DNA of 64,000 bases from an uncultured Steroidobacter sp. GTDB taxonomy: Bacteria; Pseudomonadota; Gammaproteobacteria; Steroidobacterales; Steroidobacteraceae. The notes below the pieces were generated by a model. That model searched no databases. It saw only the letters and a program-made list of their open reading frames with translations, and was not told where the DNA came from. Below are positions 20,379-31,200 of this stretch, piece by piece (positions within the stretch are counted from its first letter, which is position 1; each line of letters begins with the position of its first letter). Location: assembly GCA_946478975.1 (NCBI GenBank), contig CAMLEO010000002.1:1-64000 (forward strand), in the 5' to 3' direction. A program made the translations under genes and the position numbers.

Positions 20379-22769
20379 ATGAGCAACGCTCCGCGCCGGC
20401 ATCGACGCTGGCTACTACCACTTAGTTCAGGCATCTTGTTCGGACTGTCAGCTGCGTCGGGATGGGCGCAGACCGCAGAGTCCATAAAAACTTTACCAGG
20501 CGAAGCCCCGCCTCCCGGTTTCACCGTGAAAGGCCGCGCGAACGGCGACGACGTGCCGCATCCCGCCGGCGAACGACGGCGCGAGATCCGCAAGCAAGGC
20601 CTGGAAGAAAGAATTCGCAGCCTGGCTTCGGGCCAGCGCCTGGCAGCCACCGCCACCGGCGGCGTGCAGCGGATCGCCAGCGGCAAACATCAAGGAGCAT
20701 ACGTCGAGCTGGAACGCGAGAAGGAAGAATTGATCTTCACCGTGCTCGGCGAATTCGGCACGCAAACCGTTCCGCAGCTCGGCGGCCTGCCCGGGCCGGT
20801 GCACAACCAGATTCCCGAACCCGACCGCAGCGTCGACAACAGCACGATCTGGGCGCCGGATTTTTCGCGCGCCTATTTCGAGAAGCTGCTGTTCTCCGGT
20901 GAGGAAGGCGCGGTGTCGATGCGCAATTTCTACATCGAGCTTTCGTCGAATCGCTACACGGTCGACGGTACGGTCACGGACTGGATTCCCCTGCCCTACA
21001 ACGCCAATCGTTACGACGACGATGTCACCTACAACTGCAGCTTCCCCGGCGTGCCCAGAACGTATCAATGCGCCGGCGTATGGTTATTTCTGCGTGACGC
21101 GCTGAACGGCTGGTACAACGCGCAGCTCGCTGCCGGCAAGTCTGCGGAGCAGATCAATGCGGAGCTCGCGAAGTTCGACGTGTGGGACCGCAACGACTAC
21201 GACCATGACGGCAACTTCAACGAGCCGGACGGTTACATCGATCACTTCCAGGCCGTGCATGCCGGCATGGGCGAAGAAGTCGGCGGCGGAGCACAAGGCG
21301 GCGCGGCGATCTGGAGTCATCGCTGGTTCGCGTTCTACAACCTGGCCGGCGTGCTCGGGCCCGAAGGCAACAAGGCCGGCGGCTTGCGCATCGGCAACAG
21401 CAACTACTGGGTGGGCGACTACACGGTCGAGCCGGAGAACGGCGGCGTCGGCGTGTTCTCGCACGAATATGGCCACGATCTCGACCTGCCCGATCTGTAT
21501 GAGACCAATGGCGGCGACAATTCGACCGGCTATTGGACGTTGATGTCCGCAGGCTCATACGGCAGCAACGGTCTGACCGACATCGGCAGCAAACCGGTGC
21601 ACATGGGTGCTTGGGAAAAACTGCAGCTCGGCTGGCTGAAGTACGACGTGGCGCACGCGGGCGTGGCCTCTCAACACAAACTGGGCCCATCCACATTCAA
21701 TACCGCGAACGCGCAAGCGCTGCTCACGATGCTGCCGGATCGGATCGTCGGGCCGTATGCCGGCAGCTCATTCTATTACAGCGGCAGCGGCGCCAACCTC
21801 GATACCACGATGTTACGCACAGTAACATTGCCGGCGAATTCAGCCGCGCTCAACGCGCTGGTTCAATATGACATCGAGGCCGGCTGGGACTACGCGTATC
21901 TGATCGTGGTCGACGGCGGCACCACGCACATCGTGCCGACCAATCTGTCGACCACCGCCGATCCCAACGGGCAGAACTTCGGCAACGGCATCACCGGCAC
22001 CAGCCAGTTCGAATGGGTGCCGCTCACTGCGGATCTCTCCGCCTTCGCGGGTCACACGGTACAGGTCGGCTTCCGTTACTGGACGGACGGGTTCACCAAC
22101 GGCAAAGGCCTGTTGCTCGACGATATCCAGATCACCGGCCAGCTGACCGATGGCGCTGAAGTCGTCGTTCCGTGGACGTACAGCCCGGCCACCGGCACGA
22201 GCTTCCAGGTCGTGCAGGGTGATCTCGGCAGCTTCTTCAATGCATACATTGCCGAGTTCCGCCAGTACCTGGGCTACGACAAGGGCCTGGCCACCAGCCC
22301 GTATGTATTCGGCGATGCCAATTCGCCGACGCTGCAGGACTGGGTGACGCACTTCCCGTATCAGGACGGCCTGCTCATCACCTACTGGGATTCGCGCTTC
22401 AACGACAACGACACCAGCGTGCATCCCGGCCAGGGCTTGATCCTGCCGATCGACGCGCATCCCGCGCCGCTGCTGCGTGAAGACGGCGCTGCGTGGTCGT
22501 CGCGTTATCAGAGCTTCGATTCCACCTTCGGATTGGAAGCAACCGAAAAGCTGAAGCTGCGCCGCCTGGGTGTTCCCTATGCCTATTACCCGCAGCCCGC
22601 CGAACCGGTGTTCGACGATCGTTTGCAGTACTGGCGCGCAGCGACGCCCGCCGCTGGCGTAAAGAACCCGAACACGGGCACTTCGATCACTGTGAAATCG
22701 GTGCAGTACATCGGCAAGCACGACGGCTCCATCATGGACGTCGAAGTAAAGCCCGCAGCCGCCCCGTAA
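20379..22769 (+). CDS. Secreted M6 family (immune inhibitor A-like) metalloprotease
   Basis: The protein has 796 residues with a signal peptide (about 1-30, ending GWAQ). The M6 catalytic signature is HEYGHDLDLPDLYE at H362-E363...H366, followed by TGYWTLMSAGSYG, the Met-turn-like segment typical of InhA proteins. A beta-sandwich module follows (about 455-590; VQVGFRYWTDG...LLLDDIQI), then a C-terminal region ending in a repeat of YDKGL/YPQPAEP type. Acidic loops (DRNDYDHDGNFNEPDGYID) look calcium binding. The start at 20379 has AGGG 7-8 bases upstream. A strong terminator follows the gene. It is predicted to be an extracellular endoprotease, like its M35 and M36 neighbours. Confidence 0.94.
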   Translation: MSNAPRRHRRWLLPLSSGILFGLSAASGWAQTAESIKTLPGEAPPPGFTVKGRANGDDVPHPAGERRREIRKQGLEERIRSLASGQRLAATATGGVQRIASGKHQGAYVELEREKEELIFTVLGEFGTQTVPQLGGLPGPVHNQIPEPDRSVDNSTIWAPDFSRAYFEKLLFSGEEGAVSMRNFYIELSSNRYTVDGTVTDWIPLPYNANRYDDDVTYNCSFPGVPRTYQCAGVWLFLRDALNGWYNAQLAAGKSAEQINAELAKFDVWDRNDYDHDGNFNEPDGYIDHFQAVHAGMGEEVGGGAQGGAAIWSHRWFAFYNLAGVLGPEGNKAGGLRIGNSNYWVGDYTVEPENGGVGVFSHEYGHDLDLPDLYETNGGDNSTGYWTLMSAGSYGSNGLTDIGSKPVHMGAWEKLQLGWLKYDVAHAGVASQHKLGPSTFNTANAQALLTMLPDRIVGPYAGSSFYYSGSGANLDTTMLRTVTLPANSAALNALVQYDIEAGWDYAYLIVVDGGTTHIVPTNLSTTADPNGQNFGNGITGTSQFEWVPLTADLSAFAGHTVQVGFRYWTDGFTNGKGLLLDDIQITGQLTDGAEVVVPWTYSPATGTSFQVVQGDLGSFFNAYIAEFRQYLGYDKGLATSPYVFGDANSPTLQDWVTHFPYQDGLLITYWDSRFNDNDTSVHPGQGLILPIDAHPAPLLREDGAAWSSRYQSFDSTFGLEATEKLKLRRLGVPYAYYPQPAEPVFDDRLQYWRAATPAAGVKNPNTGTSITVKSVQYIGKHDGSIMDVEVKPAAAP

Positions 22770-22796
22770 CAACAAATAAACAAATCAGCGACGATC

Positions 22797-22826
22797 GCCC
22801 CGCACGAGCCGATGCTCGTGCGGGGC
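22797..22826 (+). terminator. Rho-independent-type terminator after the M6 protease gene
   Basis: GCCCCGCACGAG and CTCGTGCGGGGC pair perfectly over 12 bp around loop CCGATG, 27 bases after the stop codon, followed by TTCTCCTC. The pyrimidine tail is short of a full T-run, but the stem is very stable. Confidence 0.8.
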
Positions 22827-22867
22827 TTCTCCTCGAATACCTGAGATGAACTCGAACATTCCCGCCG

Positions 22868-23032
22868 CCCTTCGCCGTGCTCGCTCACGATACTCGCGCC
22901 GATCCGTGCTTCGTCTATGCCAACGAAACCGCGCAACGTTGTTTCGAATATTCGTGGCACGAGCTCGTCGGCATGCCCTCACGTTTGTCGGCCGAGCTGC
23001 CGGCGCAGGCGGAACGTCAACGCCTGCTGGAC
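22868..23032 (+). pseudogene. Remnant of a MEKHLA (PAS-like) domain gene
   Basis: One plus-strand frame reads FAVLAHDTRADPCFVYAN then QRCFEYSWHELVGMPSRLS then AELPAQAERQRLLD. This is the central block of MEKHLA-domain proteins (a PAS-related fold of about 150 residues), where HDTxxDPxFxYAN and MPSRLSAE are hallmark segments. An in-frame TGA lies just upstream (22847), the N-terminal third is missing, and after RLLD the sequence departs from the family and runs into the 3' end of the convergent sigma-factor gene. I read this as a decayed or truncated copy, not a working gene. Confidence 0.6.
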
Positions 23033-23040
23033 TTTGAGGC

Positions 23041-23616
23041 TCAGGCGCTGATCGCACTCGAAGGCTTCACGCCGCCGATCAGGTGATTCAGCACCAGCCG
23101 CGCCTTCTCCCAGTCTCGCTGCACGGTGCGTTCGGAGACGTTCCACAGCTGCGCGATGTCTCGAAACGAGAAGCCGCAGAAGAATTTCAGATCGACACAT
23201 TCGGCGAGCCGGGCGTCGAGGGTGGCAAGCGATTCCAGCGCATCGCGCAGCTGCTCGAAATCGGCAAACTCCTCGGCCAGCAGCGGGGTTTCATCGTTGA
23301 GTGAGGTCATCAGAAACTGCCCGCCGCGCTTCTGCCGCTTGCGACCGCGAAAATAGTCGATCACCAACCCGCGCATCGCTCGCGAGGCGTACGACAGAAA
23401 ACGTTTGTGATCCAGCTGCACGCAATCGCGGCTGACGTTCAGAAACGTTTCATGCAACAGCGTCGTCGGGCTCAGGGTCGCGGCCGAGTGGCGTCGCAGC
23501 TCACGTTCCGCCAGGCGATGCAACTCATCATAGAGCGCGGCAAACAGACGTTCGCGTGCGCACTGATCGCCGGAGTCTGCGGCGTTCACCAGTTCCAAGT
23601 AATTTGTTTGTGACAT
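23041..23616 (-). CDS. ECF-type RNA polymerase sigma factor (PF07638 / TIGR02999-like)
   Basis: The protein has 191 residues. The sigma2 region contains LSPTTLLHETFLNVSRD and FLSYASRAMRGLVIDYFRGR followed by KRQKRGG, which is the pattern of the PF07638 ECF group. Sigma4 ends in CVDLKFFCGFSFRDIAQLWN and VSERTVQRDWEKARLVL, the promoter -35 reading HTH. The start at 23616 (MSQTNYLELVN) is chosen because it begins the conserved sequence; two ATGs 36-39 bases upstream lack a ribosome site. No anti-sigma gene is nearby. Instead a membrane Ser/Thr kinase is divergently transcribed 87 bp away, as in ECF groups known to be switched on by kinase phosphorylation. It probably directs a small regulon, perhaps including the nearby giant exported protein. 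Confidence 0.9.
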   Translation of the reverse strand: MSQTNYLELVNAADSGDQCARERLFAALYDELHRLAERELRRHSAATLSPTTLLHETFLNVSRDCVQLDHKRFLSYASRAMRGLVIDYFRGRKRQKRGGQFLMTSLNDETPLLAEEFADFEQLRDALESLATLDARLAECVDLKFFCGFSFRDIAQLWNVSERTVQRDWEKARLVLNHLIGGVKPSSAISA

Positions 23617-23703
23617 CACCGCACGATCCTCGAACCAACTGCCACTTCCCATCATCGAGCAGCCATGTTTCTCTGGTAAATGGTCCAAGAGGGATGCCAG
23701 CAC

Positions 23704-25065
23704 ATGAATGTACGTCAGGGGATCGCAGGCACGCTGCTCGATCCAAACCACTGGGCAAGATTGCGGCCGTACCTCGACCAGGCATTTGAGCTTGCGCCCG
23801 AGCACCGCGTGCAATGGCTCGGCCGGCTGGAGCAAACATTGCCGCAGCTCGCATCCGAACTGCGCGGCTTGCTCGATGAGCACGCGGCGCTCGATGCCGC
23901 TCGCTTTCTCGACACCTCGCCCACCGAGCTGATTCGCACCGAGTCGCTGCTCGGCCGTCAGATCGGCGCCTATCGAATCGAGCACATGCTGAGCCATGGA
24001 GGCATGGGCGAGGTCTGGAGAGCTGCGCGCGTCGATGGCCGTTTTGAAGGCCGCTGCGCGATCAAGTTTCTGAAATTACATTTCGCCAGCCCCGAAGCGT
24101 GTGCGCGCTTTCGGCGCGAAGGTCAGCTGCTGGGCCGGCTCGAACACGCCAACATCGCGCGTCTTCTGGATGCCGGCGAGACCGAGGAACGTCAGCCCTA
24201 CCTGGTGATCGAGTATGTCGACGGCCGGCGCATCGATCACTACTGCGACGCCAATCACCTCGACATCCTCGATCGCGTCCGGCTGTTTCTGCAGGTGGTG
24301 GCGGCAATCGAATTCGCGCACGCCAACCTGGTCGTGCATCGTGACCTGAAGCCGGACAACGTGTTTGTAACGCGCGAGGGTGTGGTCAAGCTTCTGGATT
24401 TCGGCATTGCCAGGCTGGTGACGAGCGACGAACATCATGAAACGGCGCTGACGCGTCTGAATGGCGCGCCGCTGACACCTCAGTACGCCGCCCCCGAGCA
24501 GTTCCAGGGATCGCCGCCGTCGACAGCCACTGACGTCTATCAGCTGGGCATGCTGTTGTTTGTTTTATTGACTGGCGAGCATCCCTACAAGGAGGCCCGC
24601 ACGCATTCGGAACACATGCAGGCGGCACTAGCCGGTGTCACATCGCGCGCTTCGCAATCCGTGAAGGGCTCGCGTCGTCATCGGCTCCTGCGCGGCGATC
24701 TCGATTCGATTCTGGCCAAGGCGTTGCGACGCGAGCCCGCGGATCGCTACACCACGGCGGCGGCATTGCGCGACGACCTGCAACGATTTCTGGATGGCGA
24801 GCCGGTGCTGGCCCGTCGTGGAGCGACCATCTACACCTTCAGAAAGTTCTTGTCGCGCCATCGGGCCGCCACTGCCATCGCAGGCATCGCACTCGTTGGG
24901 CTGTGCGCGACGACGACGTTTTCCATGCTGGAAGCGCAGGAGGCTGCTCGACAACGCGATGAGGCGCAGGCGGTACTGTCGGAAGTCATGCGGCATGCCC
25001 GCGCGCTCGAATGTGCTTCTCGAATCGACGATGTCGAAGCGCTGGCGGCACAAACAAAACGCTGA
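23704..25065 (+). CDS. Membrane serine/threonine protein kinase
   Basis: The protein has 453 residues. An N-terminal helical part (about 1-85) of the type that precedes many bacterial Hanks kinases comes first. The kinase domain covers about 88-375 with glycine loop HGGMGEVW (from about G98), VAIK-type lysine in CAIKFLK (K121), HRDLKPDN (catalytic D214), DFG (D232) and APEQ, so all catalytic positions are present. A single transmembrane helix lies at about 389-410 (AIAGIALVGLCATTTF). Only about 43 residues follow it, whereas relatives usually carry long TPR or sensor domains there. ATG at 23704 has GAGGG upstream and is preferred to 23680. It is divergent from the ECF sigma gene, its likely phosphorylation target. 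Confidence 0.92.
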   Translation: MNVRQGIAGTLLDPNHWARLRPYLDQAFELAPEHRVQWLGRLEQTLPQLASELRGLLDEHAALDAARFLDTSPTELIRTESLLGRQIGAYRIEHMLSHGGMGEVWRAARVDGRFEGRCAIKFLKLHFASPEACARFRREGQLLGRLEHANIARLLDAGETEERQPYLVIEYVDGRRIDHYCDANHLDILDRVRLFLQVVAAIEFAHANLVVHRDLKPDNVFVTREGVVKLLDFGIARLVTSDEHHETALTRLNGAPLTPQYAAPEQFQGSPPSTATDVYQLGMLLFVLLTGEHPYKEARTHSEHMQAALAGVTSRASQSVKGSRRHRLLRGDLDSILAKALRREPADRYTTAAALRDDLQRFLDGEPVLARRGATIYTFRKFLSRHRAATAIAGIALVGLCATTTFSMLEAQEAARQRDEAQAVLSEVMRHARALECASRIDDVEALAAQTKR

Positions 25066-25214
25066 CGTCGGTGAGTACCCACCACTGAAGAAAAAGGTTC
25101 ATCACAAATAAAACATCGACCTCCCCGCCAATCTCATGTCGGGAATCGTCTTCGAATCTCGATATAGGGAACGACGTCAGCTCGACGTGCGCGCGTGTTG
25201 TTCTGGAGAGCTCG

Positions 25215-28200
25215 ATGACGATCCGCTGGTTGTTGTTGATGATGGCCCTGCTGACGCTGCCGCTGTCCGCGGCCATAACGCTCCCGCCGGTCGTCTCGAT
25301 CGACGGCCCGGGCCGCGGCGAGCTCGTTCCCACGCGCAACGGCTTCGAACTGCGACTGACCGGCACCAGCGCCTTGAGCGTCGTTGCCATTGTCACTTCG
25401 GACAAGAGTCAGGTCGCACTCACCGGCATCACGACCAACAGCGCGGTCGGCACACTCGACCTGGGCAACGCGGACCTGAGCGGCAAGATCTTCCTGCGCT
25501 TCCCGGTCGGCAGCATGGTGCTCGACGAAGTCAGTCATGCGGCGATCGTACTGTCAGGCAGCAACGCCTTCAGTTTTCGCGCCGGTGTGGTCACCGATGC
25601 AAGTGTCGTGGCGCCGAACGCCCGCGTCAGCGTGAATGTGACTTCGTGGAGCCACGGTGCGACTGAAACCAATCACCTGGAGGCCGCGCGCCTGACGAGC
25701 CTGATCAGCGCCGGCGATTTCGGTGCCGATCTGTTTCTTTCCAACACTGCGGATGGCTTCACGCTCCAGCGCGTTCAGATCGGCGGCGCGATCACCGATG
25801 GAGTGTGGATCGTGCATGGCAACGCCGACAGCATCAGCGCCGCCAGCACAGCAGCCGCCTGGCGCATGAATGTCAGCGGCTCGCTGCTGACGTTCACGAC
25901 CACGGGCGACGCCTCGGGTCATCTGGCTGTCGCCGAGCTCCAGCAACTTCAACTCGGTGGCTCCGCTCGCGGGCTCCAGTTGCTGGTAGGCGCGGACCTC
26001 GGTGACGACGCTGCGTTGGGCGGCAGCGGCACATCAGCCGATAGTTTCCACGCCGGCACCCTTGCTCACGTGCGCATCGACGGCGACATGATCGACAGCA
26101 GTTTGTTTTCTAGCGTCGATCCGGTCAACGGCGTGCTCAACGACGATGACGATGTTCAGCTGGGCACCGTCGCGCAGCGCTTGCAGGAGTTCGTGCTCGG
26201 CGGACAGTTCGTCGGCGCGAGCAGCGTGGTCGCGCCGGCCTTCCCCGCCAGTGTGAGCATCGGCGGAGTGAACCTCGACCCTGCAACGCTGCCACAGTTC
26301 TTCAAGAACGTTCCGGGAGGCGGCGACCACACACCACCGACGCTGATTTCTTTTCGACTGGCCGCAGCCAGCGACACGGCGCCGGTCGGAGATCACAAAA
26401 CCACTGCGAATCCAGTGACGCTCGAAGGCCAGACTGAAGCAAGCGCCACCGTCACACTGCGCCTGATCGGCAATCCCACGATCCTGGGCACGACCACCGC
26501 CGGGCCGGACGGCAACTTCAGTTTCGGTGGCGTCGCGTTGACGTTGGGCGACAATAACTTCGAGCTGACTGTGGCTGACGCCGCAGGAAACATCACGACC
26601 GGCACTCTGCAGGTCACGCTCGAACCGGGCGACACGGCAGATACGACGGCACCGACCATCAGCGCCACCCTGCTCGACGACACAGGTTTGTCTGCTCACG
26701 ATGGCATTACACGCGACCCAACTGTCAGCGGCTCGGCCACAGACAACGTCGGCGTCACGCAGCTGCTGGCGACTCTCGACGCAAGCACCTCGCCCACCAA
26801 CGTCAGTGCGCAGTTACAACCAAACGGCAGCTTCACGCTGGCGCGCAGCCTGCTCGACTCGTTGGCCGGTGGCGTCCTCGCGGACGGCCAGCACACATTG
26901 CACCTCGTCGCCCGCGATGCAGCCGGCAACGCCAGCGCTGCATTCGATCTCAGCTTTACACTGGATACTGTGGCGCCGACGGGCGCGAGCTTTGGCATCT
27001 CCGCCGTCGATGCTTTGAATGGTGATGACACACACACCGCGTCGGCAATCGTCACATTACAAGGCGTCGCCGAGCCGGCTGCCACAATCACGCTGAGCAC
27101 GCAGAACCTGCTCAGCACCGCCGGCGGCAACGGTAAGTTTCAACTTCCCGGCGTGGTATTAGCCCTCGGCAGCACACCCATTGCGGTCGACGTCAGCGAC
27201 ACAGCAGGCAACAGTCAAACCGTCACACGCACACTCACGCGTGTGCAAGCCACTCGCAACGACGCCGTGCTCGACTGGATCGACACGGCGCTTCATGCCA
27301 TCCAATCGGATGTAACTCACCCGCAGATCGCCACGCGCACCCTGGCGATACAAAGCCTCGCGGTCTACGACTCGTTGGCTGCGATCCAGGGCACGCCGGC
27401 CTATCTGGTCCAACGCAATGTCAGCGGGCCCATCAATGCCGAGGCTGCAGCGACGCAAGCGGCCTATCGGGTGCTGCATACTTTTTATCCAGCGCAGCGC
27501 GCGAACTTCGACGCGCTGCTGGCAACCCGGCTGGCTGCGATTCCCGACGGTGCGGCCAAGAGTGCTGGCCTCGCATTGGGTGACGACGTCGCACGTGCCG
27601 TGATCGATATTCGCAGCGGCGATGGCTATCTGAACTTTCTCGCTCACGACGGCGGCACCGCTGCCGGCGAATGGCGCCCGACCGAACCGCTGTTCCTGAT
27701 CGCCGAAGAGCCGCAATGGGCACTGGTCACACCGTTCGCACTCAGCTCGGGCGATCAGTTCCGCGCGCCACCGCCGCCAAGGCTCGATTCGCCGGCATAC
27801 GCCGCCGCGATCAATCAAGTGCAAAGCCTCGGGCGTTTCAACAGCACGACGCGCACGGCCGACCAGACACAGCAGGCGCAGTTCTGGGCGGACGGCGCCG
27901 GCAGCTTCACGCCGCCAGGTCACTGGAATCAAATCGCCGCCGACATAGCTGCCGCTCGCGGCAATTCCTTGAGCGCGAACGCACGTCTCATGGCGCAGCT
28001 CAACGTGGCACTCGCCGACGCCGCCATTGCCGCCTGGGACACCAAGTACAACTATTCCTTCTGGCGTCCCGTCACGGCCATTCACAATGCCGACCAGGAC
28101 AACAATCCCGCCACGACGCCGGATGTGACCTGGACGCCGCTGGTGATTACGCCGGCTCATCCGAGCTATGTGTCCGGCCACTCGACCTTCAGTGCCGCGG

Positions 28201-31200
28201 CCGCCGGCGTTCTCGACGCCGTGTTCGGTGCCAATGTTTCCTTCAGCACCACCTCCAGCACGCTGCCGGGAGTGACACGCAGCTATGCGAGCTTCGACGA
28301 TGCAGCCAACGAAGCCGGCATGAGCCGAATTTTCTGCGGCATTCATACATCGCTCGACAACGATGCGGGCAAGGTGCTGGGCACGCAGGTCGCCCAAACC
28401 GTGCTGGCGCGCTTCGCCCAGACGCAGGATTCACAACCGCCGCAAGTGATCTTGGCCGACACGCCGGACGCCAGCCGCACCAATATCACCATCGCCGGCC
28501 AAGTGCTCGACAACCTGTCGGGCGTGGCGAGCGCGCAGCTCCGCGTCGATGACGGCTCTTTGCAAACATTGGCGCTCGATGCGACCGGTCGCTTCAGCTT
28601 CAGCACCACGTTCGCCACCACCGGTTCGGCTGATGGCGTGCACAGCCTCGCATTCAACGCTCGGGACCAAGCAGGCAACGTGTCCGCCGACCTGATACGT
28701 ACGATCATCCTCGACACCAAGACTCCGAGTGTCACATTGGACAGCATCGCGCCCGGGGATGCGCTCACGGCAACCAGCCGGCTCAGCGGCAGCGTCGCTG
28801 CCAACGGCGGAGATATCACGAGCCTGAGCTATCAATTGGATGACGGCACCACGCGCACCCTGCCCTTCGATGCCGCGAATGGCACATTCGACAGCGCAGT
28901 CGTGATCGGCACGCTGACCGAAGGAGCTCACACACTGAGGATCACTGCACGCGACAGTGCAGAGAACGTCAGCACGCTGACACGCAGCGTGCGCATCGAT
29001 GCGTTGGCGCCGTTCACGCTGAGCGGCGTGACACCGGCTGCCGGCAGCAATCAAGTCGGCGTGACGCAACGGCCGCAGATTATTTTTTCGCGCCCCGTCA
29101 ATCCAGCCACGCTCACCGGCAATAGTTTGTTTGCAACCGGCCCGGACGGCGCCCGACTGGCGGCCACCATCGTGCCGGCCAGCGACGGCAGCTTCGCCTG
29201 GTTGTTTTTCGCAGCGCCGATGCCAGGTGGAGCGCAGATCACCGTGCATGTGGACGGCGGATTGATTCGTGCAGCTGCCGATGGTGCATTTCTCGACGCC
29301 GATTCAGATGGTCAGTCGGGCGGCGTACGGACAGTAACCTTCACCACGGTGAGCAGCACTCCTGTCACCGGTACTCGACTGGTCGGGCGGGTCTTCGATC
29401 CGGGCCCGGATTTGAAACCCATGACCTTCGACGATGTTCGCCGCGGCCCCGACGGCGTGATCCACACCAGCGACGATGTTTTCCTGCTGCCGATCGCGCA
29501 CGCCAAGGTGTTCGTGCTCGGTCACGAGGAGCGCTTCGTATTCACCGACGCGAATGGCCGCTTCGAGCTGGACGGCGTGCCGGCGGGCGATGTGAAAGTC
29601 GCCGTCGACGGCCGCACCGCCACCGCTCCACCGGCCGGCGTGTTCTTTCCCGAAATGGTGATGGACTCGCAGATCCAGGCCGGCGTGGTCAACACGCTGA
29701 TGGGCGGCATGGGCCCGCTCGAACAACGCTTGTCGAATGCCGATCGCGATGAAGTGTATTTGCCGCGCGTGCCGAGCAACGTGTTGCAAACAGTGAGCGA
29801 CACGCAGACGACCGTGATCGCCGTCAACGATCCGAAAGCGGCCTCGCAATTGACCGACCAGCAACGCGAAGCGCTCAAGCTCACCATCAATCCCGGCAGC
29901 GCGGTGGGCTCCGACGGCGCCGTCATCACCAATGCACAACTCGGCATCTCGACCGTGCCGCCGGAACTGGTGAAAGACATGCTGCCTGCCGGAGTGCTGC
30001 AGCATACATTCGACATCACCATCCAGGCGCCTGGGGTCGCGACGTTCACCCAGCCGGCACAGATCACGTTTCCAAATGTTTTCAACGCCGCACCCGGCAC
30101 GCAGCTCAGCGTGCTCAGTTTCGATCACACTACCGGTTTGTTAGTTATCAACGGTACCGCCACGGTTGCGCCGGATGGACTGAGCGTTGTTTCCGATCCG
30201 GGTTCGGGCATCAGGGCGCCGGGCTGGCATGGATTGACGCCGCCGGGAGGCTGCGGCGGATCCGGAGGTCCGCCGCCGACGCCGATTGAAGATGCGACCA
30301 GCAGCGCCGCGTCGCTGACGGATGCAGCCGGTGAGAATGTCATCAAGCATGATCCGGTCGCGCTCAAGTTCGGGACGGGCAACCCGGGAATGGATGTCAC
30401 TACGCGGCCCGAATGGACGTGGACGGCGCCGCCGGGAGCTTCGGGTAGCGGCGGTGGAGGTGGCGACACTGGCGGTGGTGGCGGCGGTGGATGCAGTCCT
30501 CCGCGACGCCCGCCTCCGCCTCCACCCGCCCCCGGCCAGGTCACTCCGTTCGTGCGTGTTGAGATCCAGATCGATGGCGAGTTGTCCGAGTTCGCCAAGC
30601 CCACCCAGGCGCCGAACGCGATACCGCTGGAGAGCCACACATTCCACCTGGCCGCGGGCTCGGGTGAGAAGAAGACGCTGGCCTTCCAGGGCAAGAGCTA
30701 CGTCGAAATGTTTGCTGACCAGTTCTTCACTGAATTTCAGGGCTATCAGCACCTCGGCCGGGACCAGCTCTACGGCGCACGCATCACGCTCAATGTCATC
30801 GAGCAGCGCGCCGACGGCGTACGAACCCGCGACATCTATACCTATTATCAATATCGCTGGGTGGACGTCGTCGATCCGGTGGCCGCACTGTCCGTGCGCC
30901 TCGATAAACATGACGATCAGGACACGGCGAATTTCCTCAAAGCCATCGCCGATGGACGCAATGGCTTCAGGCAGTTCAAATCGGTCGAGTACCGCCTGCC
31001 GAACGACGTCGACACCAGCTTCAGTGCCGACCGGCCCTTCAACGTAGCAGATGAAACGATCTCGGGCCGCGGCGGTGTTTCCTGGACCTTCGATCCGGAA
31101 ACGGCCGGCGACTTCGCCAGCGACATCGTCATCAACGTCAACGAGCCGCTGACCGAAGGCGGCGCGATCATCCCCGTCGGCCGCCTCAAAGCTCATGGCA

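Noticed and set aside
25142..25164. Possible ECF promoter GGAAT-13-CGATA before the giant protein gene
   Set aside because: The spacer is about 3 bases short of the usual ECF spacing and the boxes are short enough to occur by chance, so it is not annotated.
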